NCBI RefSeq assembly: GCF_014645735.1
Contig: NZ_BMMH01000015.1
Location: 1 to 64,000, forward strand
Origin: Nocardia jinanensis
Lineage (GTDB): Bacteria > Actinomycetota > Actinomycetes > Mycobacteriales > Mycobacteriaceae
Direction: 5' to 3'
DNA: 64,000 nt
Below the pieces are notes generated by a model. The model did not search any database. It was not told the origin of the DNA and saw only the letters and a program-made list of their open reading frames with translations. This document shows, piece after piece, positions 24,784-34,202 of the stretch. Numbering within the stretch: the first letter of the stretch is position 1; every line of letters starts with the position of its first letter. The translations under genes were made by a program, and so were the position numbers.

Positions 24784-27700
24784 ATGCGGTCGCAGGTGCG
24801 AACGGAGAGCACGCTGAGGCGGGCCGAGGCGGCGCCACCGGCGCGCACCCTTGTCGATATCGTCGCCGAGACGGCGGCGGCGTATCCCGACGCCCCCGCC
24901 ATCGCGACCACGGACCGGACCCTGACCTACGCCGAACTGCGCACCGAGATCGAGGTCTCGGTGCGGGACCTCGCCGCCGCCGGGGTACGTCGCGGCGACC
25001 GCGTGGGAGTCCGGATGCCCTCCGGCACCTGGGAGCTCTATCTCACGATCCTGGCGGTATTGCACGCCGGCGCGGCATACGTCCCGGTGGACGCCGACGA
25101 TCCGGAGGAGCGGGCCGAACTGGTCTTCACCGAAGCACGGGTAACCGCCGTGGCGACGGCCGACGGTATCGGTCCGGCCGCCGGCCGAGTCGTCTCCTCC
25201 GATGCCCCGAGTGACGGCGATCGGGCAATCGACGGGCGATCCGTCCGGCCACCCACGGTGGACGACGATGCCTGGATCATCTTCACCTCGGGTTCCACCG
25301 GCACACCCAAGGGCGTCGCGGTGACCCACCGCAATGCGGCCGCCTTCGTCGACGCCGAGGCCCGCCTTTTCCTCCGGGACACTCCGCTCGGCCCGGGCGA
25401 CCGCGTCCTGGCCGGGCTGTCGGTCGCCTTCGACGCCTCCTGTGAGGAGATGTGGCTGGCCTGGCGACACGGCGCCTGCCTGGTACCGGCCCCGCGCGCC
25501 CTGGTCCGCACCGGCGCCGACCTCGGCCCGTGGCTGGTCCGGCAGGGCATCACGGTGGTTTCCACCGTCCCGACCCTGGCCGCGACCTGGCCCGCCGAGG
25601 CACTGGAATCGGTGCGACTGTTCATCTTCGGCGGCGAGGCGGTCCCCCCGGAACTGGCCGAACGTCTCGCCGACCCCGACCGCGAGGTGTGGAACACCTA
25701 CGGTCCCACCGAGGCCACCGTGGTCGCGTGCGCGGCCCTGCTGGACGGAATCGGTCCGGTGCGGATCGGTCTGCCCCTGGACGGCTGGGATCTGGTGGTG
25801 GTCGACGCGGACGGCGCACCTGTCGGCGAGGGCGAAACCGGAGAGCTGGTGATCGGCGGGGTGGGCCTGGCCCGCTATCTCGACCCGGCCAAGGACGCCG
25901 AGAAGTACGCGCCCATGGAAACGCTGGGCTGGGACCGCGCCTACCGAAGCGGAGATCTGGTCCGCAATGAAGAGGCCGGGCTGATATTCCTCGGCCGGGC
26001 CGACGACCAGGTGAAGATCGGTGGCCGCCGGATCGAACTCGGTGAGATCGACAATGCGCTGCAGCACCTTCCGGGGGTTCGCGGCGCGGCCGCCGCGGTC
26101 CGAACCACGGCGACCGGGGCGCCGGTGCTGATCGGCTACCTCACCGGTGTCGCGGAGGACTACGACCTGGCCGCCGCCCGCACACTGCTGGCCGGAAAAC
26201 TCCCGGCTCCGCTGATTCCACGCCTGGTACTCGTCCCCGAGCTACCCACCCGTACCTCGGGCAAGGTCGACCGCGATGCACTGCCCTGGCCGCTCGCCGA
26301 CGCCGACAGCGGGACCGACCACGGGCTCACCGGAACCGCTGCCCGGGTCGCCCAGCTGTGGACCGATGTCCTCGGCGCCGAGATCACCGGCGCCGATGCC
26401 GATTTCTTCGCACTCGGCGGTGGGTCGCTGTCGGCCGCACAACTGGTCACCGCTTTGCGCGCGCGATATCCGCAGGTCACGGTCGCCGATGTGTACGACC
26501 ATCCGCGACTCGGGGCATTGGCCGAACTACTCGACCAGAGCGCCCCGGTGGCCGCCGCCGAAACGCGTCGGGTCCGTCCGACACCGCCGTCCGCCCAGTG
26601 GATCCAGGTCCTGGCCACGGTGGCCCTGACCACGCTGACCGGGTTGCAGTGGGTCACCTGGCTCGCCGTCGCGTCCGGGGTCGCCGCATGGTTCGATCTG
26701 CTGCCCTGGCTGCCGCGCCTGTCCTGGTGGTGGACCGCGCTGCTTTTCCTGGTCTTCATCACCCCGCTCGGGCGGATGGCGATCTGCGTGCTGGGCGCCC
26801 GGACCCTGCTGGCGGGCGTGCGACCGGGCAGTTATCCGCGCGGCGGCTCGGTACACCTGCGGCTGTGGGCGGCGGTCCGGCTGTCGGAGGCCAGCGGAGC
26901 GGAGAACCTCTCCGGCGCCCCGTGGATGGTGCCGTTCGCGCGCGCCCTCGGCGCGAAGGTGGGCGAAGGCGTCGACCTGCACACCCTTCCCCCGGTGACC
27001 GGCATGCTCGAATTGCGTGACGGATGCAGTGTGGAGCCCGAGGTCGACCTGTCCGGCTACTGGATCGACGGCGATACCGTGCATATCGGGTCGATCGTGG
27101 TCGGCAAGGGCGCGGTGGTCGGCGCGCGATCAGTGCTGCTGCCCGGCACGAGAATCGGGCGCGACGCCGAGATCGCGGCAGGTTCCGCGGTGGCGGGAAA
27201 GGTGAAGGCCGGACAGGAATGGGCCGGTTCACCGGCGGTGAAGGTCGGAAAGGCCCGGCACCGCTGGCCCGCGGAGACACCGGAGCGTGCGGTGCACTGG
27301 GTCCTGGCCTTCGGGATCGGCTCGCTGGCGCTGGGGGCGCTGCCACTGTTCGGACTCGCGGCGGGTCTGGCCGTGATCACCTGGGGTATCCGGGATACCA
27401 CGGATATCGCGGCCGCCCTGCTGCCCGCGATCCTGTGGTTACCGGTCGCCACTGCCTTCAGTCTGGTGGTCTACGCGGTCGCGACCGTGGTCGCGGTGCG
27501 GCTGCTCAGTATCGGCCTCGTCGAGGGCTATCACCCGGTGCGCAGCCGGGTGGGCTGGCAGGTCTGGGCCACCGAACGCCTGCTGGATTCGGCCCGCACG
27601 TTCCTGTTTCCCCTCTACGCCTCCCTGCTCACCCCGGTCTGGCTGCGCCTGCTGGGCGCGAAGGTGGGCAAACGGGTGGAAGCCTCCACGGTACTGTTGC

Positions 27701-28725
27701 TGCCCAAGTTCACCACCGTCGCCGACGGGGCCTTCCTGGCCGACGACACCATGATCGCCAGTTACGAACTCGGCGGCGGCTGGCTGCATATCGGCGAGGC
27801 CAAGGTCGGTAAACGCGCGTTCCTGGGCAATTCCGGTATGGCCGCGCCCGGTCGGCGGGTACCCAAGAACGGCCTGGTCGCTGTGCTGTCCGCGGCACCC
27901 ACCAAGGCGAAGGCGGGCTCATCCTGGCTGGGTAGTCCGCCGGTCCGGTTGCGCCGGGCCGCGGGTACCGCCGATACCGACCGCACCTTCGATCCGCCGC
28001 TGCGGCTGCGTATCTTCCGGGCCGCCTTCGAGACCTGCCGGCTGGCAGCGGTCGTGGTGACCTTCGCCATCGGCGTCGGGGTTCTGCTGACGCTGGCCCA
28101 GCTGGCCGATCGTTTCGGGTATCCGGCGGCGGCGTTGCTCTCGGGTGTGGTGCTGATGGTCGCCGGTGCGGTGGCCTGCGCGAGCGCGGTCACGGCGAAA
28201 TGGGTTCTGATCGGCCGGATCCGCGCCGGCGAACATCCGCTGTGGAGTTCGTTCGTGTGGCGTAACGAGGTATCGGACGCGTTCGTGGAGACTGTCGCGG
28301 CGCCGTGGTTCGCCCGCGCGGCAACCGGTACGCCCGTACTGAACCTCTGGCTGCGCGCGCTCGGCGCGAAAATCGGCGCCGGGGTATGGTGCGAGTCCTA
28401 CTGGCTTCCGGAGGCAGACCTGGTGACACTCGGCGACGGCGCGACCGTGGAACGCGGCTGCGTAGTGCAGACCCACCTGTTCCACGACCGCATCATGGCC
28501 ATGGACACCGTAACCCTGGAACCCGGCGCCACCCTCGGACCACACTGTGTCGCACTGCCCGCCGCCACCCTCGGCGCGGCCGCCACCGTGGGTCCGGCTT
28601 CCCTGGTGATGCGCGGCGATACCGTCCCGGCTTCCACCAGATGGTGGGGCAATCCGATCGCCCCCTGGATCGGACCGGTGACCGAACTCGACTCCGACCC
28701 GGCCGAAGAGGAGACGGACAGCTGA
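24784..28725 (+). CDS. Pls/PosA-type nonribosomal peptide synthetase with membrane C-terminal domain
   Basis: About 1313 residues from ATG 24784 (ATG 24736 and TTG 24715 lie upstream). The adenylation domain occupies roughly 20-510: FTSGSTGTPKGVAVTHRN, NTYGPTEA, YRSGDLVR and GRADDQVKIGGRRIELGEI, with FDASCEEMW at the substrate region. A carrier domain follows (DFFALGGGSLSAAQL, Ser near 548). Then come several TM helices (for example WWTALLFLVFITPLG) alternating with three left-handed beta-helix acyltransferase-like blocks. There is no condensation or thioesterase domain. This matches the family of epsilon-poly-L-lysine synthetase Pls, where the C-terminal part joins or ligates residues. The product here is unknown; a homopoly(amino acid) or a single aminoacyl transfer is inferred. 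The stop overlaps the M1 peptidase start by one base. Confidence 0.93.
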   Translation: MRSQVRTESTLRRAEAAPPARTLVDIVAETAAAYPDAPAIATTDRTLTYAELRTEIEVSVRDLAAAGVRRGDRVGVRMPSGTWELYLTILAVLHAGAAYVPVDADDPEERAELVFTEARVTAVATADGIGPAAGRVVSSDAPSDGDRAIDGRSVRPPTVDDDAWIIFTSGSTGTPKGVAVTHRNAAAFVDAEARLFLRDTPLGPGDRVLAGLSVAFDASCEEMWLAWRHGACLVPAPRALVRTGADLGPWLVRQGITVVSTVPTLAATWPAEALESVRLFIFGGEAVPPELAERLADPDREVWNTYGPTEATVVACAALLDGIGPVRIGLPLDGWDLVVVDADGAPVGEGETGELVIGGVGLARYLDPAKDAEKYAPMETLGWDRAYRSGDLVRNEEAGLIFLGRADDQVKIGGRRIELGEIDNALQHLPGVRGAAAAVRTTATGAPVLIGYLTGVAEDYDLAAARTLLAGKLPAPLIPRLVLVPELPTRTSGKVDRDALPWPLADADSGTDHGLTGTAARVAQLWTDVLGAEITGADADFFALGGGSLSAAQLVTALRARYPQVTVADVYDHPRLGALAELLDQSAPVAAAETRRVRPTPPSAQWIQVLATVALTTLTGLQWVTWLAVASGVAAWFDLLPWLPRLSWWWTALLFLVFITPLGRMAICVLGARTLLAGVRPGSYPRGGSVHLRLWAAVRLSEASGAENLSGAPWMVPFARALGAKVGEGVDLHTLPPVTGMLELRDGCSVEPEVDLSGYWIDGDTVHIGSIVVGKGAVVGARSVLLPGTRIGRDAEIAAGSAVAGKVKAGQEWAGSPAVKVGKARHRWPAETPERAVHWVLAFGIGSLALGALPLFGLAAGLAVITWGIRDTTDIAAALLPAILWLPVATAFSLVVYAVATVVAVRLLSIGLVEGYHPVRSRVGWQVWATERLLDSARTFLFPLYASLLTPVWLRLLGAKVGKRVEASTVLLLPKFTTVADGAFLADDTMIASYELGGGWLHIGEAKVGKRAFLGNSGMAAPGRRVPKNGLVAVLSAAPTKAKAGSSWLGSPPVRLRRAAGTADTDRTFDPPLRLRIFRAAFETCRLAAVVVTFAIGVGVLLTLAQLADRFGYPAAALLSGVVLMVAGAVACASAVTAKWVLIGRIRAGEHPLWSSFVWRNEVSDAFVETVAAPWFARAATGTPVLNLWLRALGAKIGAGVWCESYWLPEADLVTLGDGATVERGCVVQTHLFHDRIMAMDTVTLEPGATLGPHCVALPAATLGAAATVGPASLVMRGDTVPASTRWWGNPIAPWIGPVTELDSDPAEEETDS

Positions 28726-30089
28726 TGGGGAGCAGGTTCTACGACGCCCCCATCGACGACTATCTACCGCAGAACGGCAACCGGGGCTATCGGGTATCGC
28801 GGTACGAACTGGACCTGAACTACAAGGTCGCCAGCAACCGGCTCGCCGGGCGAGCGGTGATCACCGCCGTCACCACCGCCGAACGCCCGCGCTTCTCCCT
28901 CGATCTCTCCCAGGCCCTCCCCGTTTCGAAAGTACTGGTCAACGGCAGTAAATCCGTCAAATACACCCATCAACGCGGAAAGCTCACCGTCACCCCGCGC
29001 GAGCGCATACCCGCGGGTGGGATCCTGCAACTGGTCGTGCAGTACGCCGGTGCGCCCAAGCCTGTTCGCGGCCCCTGGGGCGAGGTCGGCTGGGAGGAGC
29101 TCACCGAGGGATCGCTGGTGGCCAGCCAGCCCAACGGCGCCGCGTCCTGGTTCCCCTGCGACGACCATCCCAGCTCCAAGGCGAGCTACCGGATCTCCAT
29201 CACCACCGATACGCCGTACTACACCCTCGCCAACGGCGAACTGGTCGGCAAACAGACCAAAGCCGGTCAGACGACCTGGGTCTACGAGCAGACCGAACCG
29301 ATGGCGAGCTATCTGGCCACCGTGCAGATCGGGCGCTACCGCAGACACCAACTGACCGACCGTAACGCCCCGGTCCCGATCCACGCGGTGCTGCCCACCT
29401 CGCTGCGCGCCGCCTTCGATCACGATTTCGCCCGGCAGCCCGAGATGATGGCGGTGTTCAGCGACCTGTTCGGCCCGTACCCGTTCCAGAGCTATTCGGT
29501 GGTGGTCACCGAGGACGAACTCGAGATCCCGATCGAAGCGCAGGGGATCTCCGTTTTCGGCGCCAACCACTGCGATGGCCGGCGCGGCGCCGAACGCCTG
29601 GTCGCGCACGAACTCGCACACCAGTGGTTCGGCAACAGTCTCACCATCCAGCACTGGTGCGATATCTGGTTGCACGAGGGTTTCGCCTGCTACGCGGAGT
29701 GGATCTGGTCGGAGGCCGCGCACGGGCCGACCGCCGATCAACTGGCCCGCGCGACCTGGCACACCCTGCACCGGGAGCCGCAGAACATCGTGATCGGCGA
29801 CCCGGGTCCGACCCTGATGTTCGACGACCGGGTCTACAAACGCGGTGCCCTCACGCTGCACACGCTGCGGCTCGAACTCGGCGATACCGCCTTCTTCCGG
29901 CTCATCCGCGATTGGACCGCCCGCCACCGCCATGCCTCGGTCTCGACCGAGGAGTTCACCGATCTGGTCGGCCACTACAGCGTGACACCGATGCAGCCGC
30001 TGTGGCAGGACTGGCTGTATTCCGAACCGCTGCCGCCTTTGCCGCCGATCGGTGGCAACGCGCGGCACTGGGGTCAGAACACCAGGTAG
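28725..30089 (+). CDS. M1 family metallopeptidase (aminopeptidase)
   Basis: 454 residues from ATG 28725, sharing the A of the NRPS TGA. The zinc site is HELAHQWFGN followed 18 residues later by the Glu in LHEGFACYAEW. The substrate loop reads IPIEAQGISVFG instead of GAMEN, as in the actinobacterial clade with an E-x-Q motif. The protein stops soon after the catalytic domain; the long helical domain of PepN is missing. No signal peptide. Tight coupling to the NRPS suggests processing or recycling of its product or of a resistance-linked peptide; this is inference. Confidence 0.92.
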   Translation: MGSRFYDAPIDDYLPQNGNRGYRVSRYELDLNYKVASNRLAGRAVITAVTTAERPRFSLDLSQALPVSKVLVNGSKSVKYTHQRGKLTVTPRERIPAGGILQLVVQYAGAPKPVRGPWGEVGWEELTEGSLVASQPNGAASWFPCDDHPSSKASYRISITTDTPYYTLANGELVGKQTKAGQTTWVYEQTEPMASYLATVQIGRYRRHQLTDRNAPVPIHAVLPTSLRAAFDHDFARQPEMMAVFSDLFGPYPFQSYSVVVTEDELEIPIEAQGISVFGANHCDGRRGAERLVAHELAHQWFGNSLTIQHWCDIWLHEGFACYAEWIWSEAAHGPTADQLARATWHTLHREPQNIVIGDPGPTLMFDDRVYKRGALTLHTLRLELGDTAFFRLIRDWTARHRHASVSTEEFTDLVGHYSVTPMQPLWQDWLYSEPLPPLPPIGGNARHWGQNTR

Positions 30090-30262
30090 CGGCCCGCGAG
30101 CTGTTCGATCAGCGGATCGTCCTCGGCGACACTGTCCAGCGCGTCGAGGTCGGCGATCACCGCGATGAGTCGCGGATCCTCGGGTTGCCCACTCATCGGG
30201 CCGTCCTCGGCCAGTTGCCGCCGCAATTTGTCGCGTATCCGGTCCTTGAGTGAATCGCGCAT
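30074..30262 (-). CDS. small acidic-basic hypothetical protein
   Basis: 62 residues (MRDSLKDRIRDKLRRQLAED at the start), with a basic N-terminal helix and an acidic C-terminal half (VIADLDALDSVAEDDPLIEQL). It overlaps the 3' end of the M1 peptidase gene by 16 bases in convergent orientation. It follows the DUF2752 gene by 16 bases in the same direction, with GAGG upstream. Likely real because of this spacing and its helical composition; function unknown. Confidence 0.55.
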   Translation of the reverse strand: MRDSLKDRIRDKLRRQLAEDGPMSGQPEDPRLIAVIADLDALDSVAEDDPLIEQLAGRYLVF

Positions 30263-30278
30263 CTGTTGGCCTCGTCTC

Positions 30279-30767
30279 TCAGACCGGCGTCAGCCAGGTG
30301 CCCCAGGGGGTGTTGCGCAGCACCGTGTATACCGCGATCGAACCGAGCAACGTCCACATAGTGACGCTGCCGATCCCGGGCAGGCGCGGACCATCGCCAC
30401 GCCACGCACGGATCACCCAATCACCCACCCACAACGCGTAGAGCGCGAGCACCGGCAGCGCCAGCAGGTTGCTGTGCAGGGAGTCGACGATATGTCCCTC
30501 GGTCAGGTTGTGCACTGCACGCATACCCCCGCAACCGGGGCAGTACACGCCGAACAGACCATAGACCGGGCACAAGCCGTACGAGCCCTCGACATGCGGA
30601 TCGCGCACGTGCAGCAGCAGCACCGCCGCCGCGGCCGCGGCCGCCGCCGCACCCGGCAGCAGAATGCCGCGCCACCCGGCCGTCCACCTGCCATTGTTCG
30701 ACCCGTCCGCCACCGGAACCCCTGGGTCCACCAGCTCGCGCGGTTCGGCTGCGTCGGAGTCGTTCAC
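30279..30767 (-). CDS. DUF2752 membrane protein
   Basis: 162 residues from GTG 30767. The family core CPVYGLFGVYCPGCGGMRAVHNL carries the CPxCGxTR-like cysteine motif, followed by two TM helices (LLALPVLALYALWVGDWVI and MWTLLGSIAVYTVLRN). An N-terminal TM helix precedes it (Ala-rich). Likely a small integral membrane protein; role unknown. Pairs with the 62-residue gene downstream. Confidence 0.85.
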   Translation of the reverse strand: MNDSDAAEPRELVDPGVPVADGSNNGRWTAGWRGILLPGAAAAAAAAAVLLLHVRDPHVEGSYGLCPVYGLFGVYCPGCGGMRAVHNLTEGHIVDSLHSNLLALPVLALYALWVGDWVIRAWRGDGPRLPGIGSVTMWTLLGSIAVYTVLRNTPWGTWLTPV

Positions 30768-31010
30768 AGCTCTCACGGTAGTCGCGGCGCCGGGGTTGAC
30801 GCCACAACCACCGGAGGTGCTTGCTCCGTTTCCACAGCTCCAGGTATAGAACTTCCGCCGAATGGGCACTCTGGGCTAACAGTGGCCCGTGCCGCACCGA
30901 TATTCGGGACAACAAAAACATCCCGGAAGACGCGTACCGGAATGGCGCTTGCTCTTGTAAGCACCCAGCTTGCAGAGCTACCGTGTCAGCAGGCACAAAG
31001 GAGTGTTCTG

Positions 31011-32063
31011 ATGCTGGTGAAGTCGATAACCGCGCTCTCGCAGGCGCACGAAGGCGCGCTGACCGCCCCGTACCGAGCTACGCTGCGCGCGCGCCGATTC
31101 CGATCGGCGCACTACAACGCGCCGGCCGCCGTTCCCGAGATCGTCGGAGTGACCACCGCCGACGGCGCCCGTCTGCGAGTGCATTCCTACGGTCCCGCCG
31201 ATGCCGAGCCGATCGTGCTCGTCCACGGCTGGAGCTGCTGTATCGAATACTGGCACCCGCAGATCAACGCCTTCGCCGACCGCTACCGCGTGATCGCCTA
31301 CGACCAGCGCGGCCACGGTGACAGCACCCTCGGTCGCGCCCCACTCGGCGACCGCACCCTCGCCGATGATCTCGCCACCGTCCTCGACGCGACCCTGCGG
31401 CCGGGCCAGAAGGCTCTGCTGGTCGGGCACAGTATGGGCGGTATCACCCTGCAGGCCTGGGCGGCCCGCCATCCCGAGCAGGTGGCCCAGCGCGCCCGCG
31501 CGGTCGTCCTCGCCAACACCACCTCGGGCAATATCCGCTACGACACCGATCTGCTGCCCCTGCTGAACAAGCCGATCAGCGTCGGAAATCAGCCGCTGAC
31601 CCTGCTCGGGTCAGCGATCCGGCTGCCGATGATCGTCGCGGAGTCCATCCTCACGACCCCTCTCCCCTTGCCCGGCGGCTGGGCGGCCCGGGAGATCCTC
31701 AAGGAACGCATCATGGCCCGCGGCGCCACCAACGAGCAGGCCGATTTCGCCCTGAACATCGTGCGCTCGTGCCGCCCGCTGGCGCGCGGCCGGCACGCCG
31801 CGATCCTGGCGGACCTGCAACTGGGCGCGGCCGCGGCGAATCTGACCGTACCCACCACTATCATCGCCGGTCGCTATGACCGGCTGCTGCCGGAACGGAT
31901 GTCGCGGCTCATCGCCGACACCATGGAAGCAGCCGGGCACCGGCCGGACTACCAGGTCTGGCCCACTGGTCACCTGGGCAATATCGAGCGGATCGACGAT
32001 TTCAACACCGAGCTCACCGCCATCCTGAACCGCACCAGCTCCCGGTCTGCGGCCGCGGGCTGA
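31011..32063 (+). CDS. alpha/beta hydrolase
   Basis: 350 residues from ATG 31011, with AAAGGAG nine bases upstream. VLVHGWSCCIEYW holds the oxyanion hole, VGHSMGG gives the nucleophile Ser, and the C-terminal YDRLLPE and GHLGNIE carry the acid and His. No signal peptide. Resembles intracellular lipase/esterase-type hydrolases of mycobacteria; the substrate is not predictable. Divergent from the DUF2752 gene. Confidence 0.9.
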   Translation: MLVKSITALSQAHEGALTAPYRATLRARRFRSAHYNAPAAVPEIVGVTTADGARLRVHSYGPADAEPIVLVHGWSCCIEYWHPQINAFADRYRVIAYDQRGHGDSTLGRAPLGDRTLADDLATVLDATLRPGQKALLVGHSMGGITLQAWAARHPEQVAQRARAVVLANTTSGNIRYDTDLLPLLNKPISVGNQPLTLLGSAIRLPMIVAESILTTPLPLPGGWAAREILKERIMARGATNEQADFALNIVRSCRPLARGRHAAILADLQLGAAAANLTVPTTIIAGRYDRLLPERMSRLIADTMEAAGHRPDYQVWPTGHLGNIERIDDFNTELTAILNRTSSRSAAAG

Positions 32064-32198
32064 GCGGAAGTCCCCGAGTCCGGTCAATGTCGCCCGGCTC
32101 GGCGGACCCTGCGTACCCGGCCGGGCCGCCGGCAGTAGGAATTTCGGCTGCGGCGCGTCGTTGCACGAAATAACGACCGCAACCGATAGGACTGGACT

Positions 32199-33119
32199 AT
32201 GCGCGCAGCGACCTACGACCGGTACACCACCGACAACAGCGATGTGCGAGTTCGTGACCTGCCGAAGCCGAAGGTATTCCCCGGGTCGGTTCTGATCGAG
32301 GTCCGCGCGGCCGGGGTGAACCCGGTCGACTGGAAGCTGATGTCGGGCGCGCTGGACGGTCTGATCGACGCTGTCTTCCCGGTGGTGCCCGGCTGGGACG
32401 TCGCCGGAATCGTGGTCGAAACAGGTATCGACACACCCGAATTCGAGGTCGGCGCCGAGGTGCTGGCCTACGCCCGCAAGGACGTGCTCCAGGCCGGGAC
32501 CTTCGCCGAACTGGTCGCCGTCGAGGTCGCGCATGTGGCGCGCAAACCGGCCGATCTGCCCTGGGAGCAGGCCGGGGCGCTGCCCCTGGCCGGCGGAACC
32601 GCCCTGCGCACCCTCGATCTCCTCGAGGTGACCGGCGAGGATACGGTTCTGATCCACGCCGCGGCCGGTGGTGTGGGCAGCCTGGGTGTACAGATCGCCC
32701 GTGCCCGTGGGGCCCGGGTCCTGGGTACCGCGTCCGAGCGCAATCATGATTTCCTACGTGACCTGGGTGCCGAACCGGTGGCCTACGGGGACGGCCTGAT
32801 CGAACGTATCCGCGAACTCGCCCCCGACGGCGTCCAGGCGGTAGCCGATTTCGTGGGCGGCCAGCTCGACACCACGCTGGCGGTGCTGGCCCGGGACGGA
32901 CGGCACGCTTCGATCGCCGACGGTTCGGTGGCCGAGCACGGCGGACATACCGTTTGGGTCCGCCCCGACGGCGCTCATACTCAGCGGCTCGCCGACCTCG
33001 CCGCCAAAGGCGATCTCACGGTCCCGGTCACCGCGACTTTCTCCCTCGAGGAGATCGCCGACGCGTTCGCCGTCGGCCAGTCGGGCCACACCCGCGGCAA
33101 GAACGTCATCGTGCTCTGA
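32199..33119 (+). CDS. NADP-dependent medium-chain oxidoreductase (quinone oxidoreductase-like)
   Basis: 306 residues. GroES-like fold with AAGVNPVDWKLMSG, then the cofactor site IHAAAGGVGSLGVQIARARGA. No zinc-binding Cys cluster, so it is a zinc-independent MDR such as quinone reductase or crotonyl-CoA reductase-like enzyme. Start ATG 32199. Gene ends at a GCCCGGGC hairpin facing the DUF1772 gene. Confidence 0.9.
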   Translation: MRAATYDRYTTDNSDVRVRDLPKPKVFPGSVLIEVRAAGVNPVDWKLMSGALDGLIDAVFPVVPGWDVAGIVVETGIDTPEFEVGAEVLAYARKDVLQAGTFAELVAVEVAHVARKPADLPWEQAGALPLAGGTALRTLDLLEVTGEDTVLIHAAAGGVGSLGVQIARARGARVLGTASERNHDFLRDLGAEPVAYGDGLIERIRELAPDGVQAVADFVGGQLDTTLAVLARDGRHASIADGSVAEHGGHTVWVRPDGAHTQRLADLAAKGDLTVPVTATFSLEEIADAFAVGQSGHTRGKNVIVL

Positions 33120-33137
33120 TCTCGGGATACATCGGGT

Positions 33138-33167
33138 GCCCGGGCGGGAAGGTCCTCCGGCCCGGGC
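33138..33167. terminator. GCCCGGGC hairpin between convergent genes
   Basis: gcccgggc at 33138-33145 and 33160-33167 pair around a 14-base loop, between the stops of the oxidoreductase (33119) and DUF1772 (33185) genes. Confidence 0.55.
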
Positions 33168-33184
33168 CACTGTTCCGATACATA

Positions 33185-33658
33185 TCAGGCCGTTGCGATG
33201 GCGACCACCAGCGCGATCAATACGACCATCTGCAGGCCGACCCGCGGGTAGAGGATGCTGTCCCATCGGTCCTGCAGTGCGCGCGCGTCCGGCGGAATGA
33301 TTCCGGACTGCGCCGCCGCCTTCTGCGCGTTGTTGACCGGCTTCGCGATCCGCGCGTAGAGAACCAGCCACACTGCGAGAGCGAGTACGGCCAGACCCGC
33401 CGCGACAGCGGGCACGGCGTATCCCGCCGCTGCGGCCAGGACCGCAGCGATCAAGGCACTCACCAGCCCGGTGATACCGACCGGTGGCATCCGGAGATCG
33501 GCGTAGTAGTGGCCCCATCCCGCACTGAGGGTCATGGTGGTGTCGTCGAGCCGGCGGTTGACCGATCGCATGACCAGCGCGGCAAGGGTATCGGTGCCGT
33601 AGACGACGGCGTTGGTGAGTACCGCGATCGCGGCGAGTATCTGAATCGACACGGACAT
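33185..33658 (-). CDS. DUF1772 membrane protein (anthrone oxygenase-like)
   Basis: 157 residues with four TM helices and the family end signature LQDRWDSILYPRVGLQMVVLIALV. Members are described as anthrone-oxygenase-like, but most actinobacterial copies have no proven reaction. AGGAG upstream of ATG 33658. It follows the DUF4267 gene by 56 bases in the same direction and probably shares its TetR-controlled promoter. Confidence 0.85.
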   Translation of the reverse strand: MSVSIQILAAIAVLTNAVVYGTDTLAALVMRSVNRRLDDTTMTLSAGWGHYYADLRMPPVGITGLVSALIAAVLAAAAGYAVPAVAAGLAVLALAVWLVLYARIAKPVNNAQKAAAQSGIIPPDARALQDRWDSILYPRVGLQMVVLIALVVAIATA

Positions 33659-33714
33659 GGTGATGGTCTCCTGAATTTCGCGGATCTCGGCTGGTAGAGG
33701 TCGATATACGGCAG

Positions 33715-34116
33715 TTAGGCCGGGGCCGGGTTACGGGGTTCGCGAACGAGCAGCACGCCGGTGAGCCCCACCAGCACAGCGGTGAGGCCGTGGACTCCGA
33801 ACGCGGTGGCGGTGGAACCGCCATAGGACAGCACGGTGGTCATATCGCCGAGCGGGATCAGCGCCAGCGCGAGCATGGTGACGCCGAGGGCGAATCGCTG
33901 TCCGAGCGCCAGCAGCACGAGGACGAGGATGCCGGTCACGGTGTCCCGTACACCTTTGAGATTCATGAAGGCCACCGCGTCGCCCGTCGGCCACTCCGGC
34001 AGTCCGAATCCGGTGGCGATCGACTCGGGAGCGATCAGGTAGTTGATCCCGATGTAGAGGATGAACGCGGCCCCGAGCAGCGACAGTGCGGTGGCGATAC
34101 GGCGAGTGGTGATCAT
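33715..34116 (-). CDS. DUF4267 membrane protein
   Basis: 133 residues from ATG 34116 with GGAG upstream. Four TM helices; the segment FGLPEWPTGDAVAFMNLKGVRD is typical of DUF4267. The promoter region overlaps two CTAGCNGTGCTA palindromes shared with the divergent TetR gene, so repression by that regulator is likely. Confidence 0.85.
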   Translation of the reverse strand: MITTRRIATALSLLGAAFILYIGINYLIAPESIATGFGLPEWPTGDAVAFMNLKGVRDTVTGILVLVLLALGQRFALGVTMLALALIPLGDMTTVLSYGGSTATAFGVHGLTAVLVGLTGVLLVREPRNPAPA

Positions 34117-34130
34117 GGTTGCTCCGAAAT

Positions 34131-34193
34131 CTAGCAGTGCTACGTATTGGAGCGACACTAATCTAACTCGGCTACCTTGTCTAGCGGTGCTAG
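34131..34193. promoter_or_regulatory. paired CTAGC-N3-GCTAG operators of the TetR regulator
   Basis: ctagcagtgcta at 34131-34142 (one end base imperfect) and the perfect ctagcggtgctag at 34181-34193 lie exactly 50 bp apart in the 86-base gap between the divergent DUF4267 and TetR genes. Spacing close to five helical turns would place two dimers on one face. Confidence 0.75.
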
Positions 34194-34202
34194 GATTTTT
34201 GT

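Noticed and set aside
24784..28725. start of a full NRPS cluster
   Set aside because: No condensation, thioesterase, MbtH or transporter genes nearby; it is a stand-alone Pls/PosA type.
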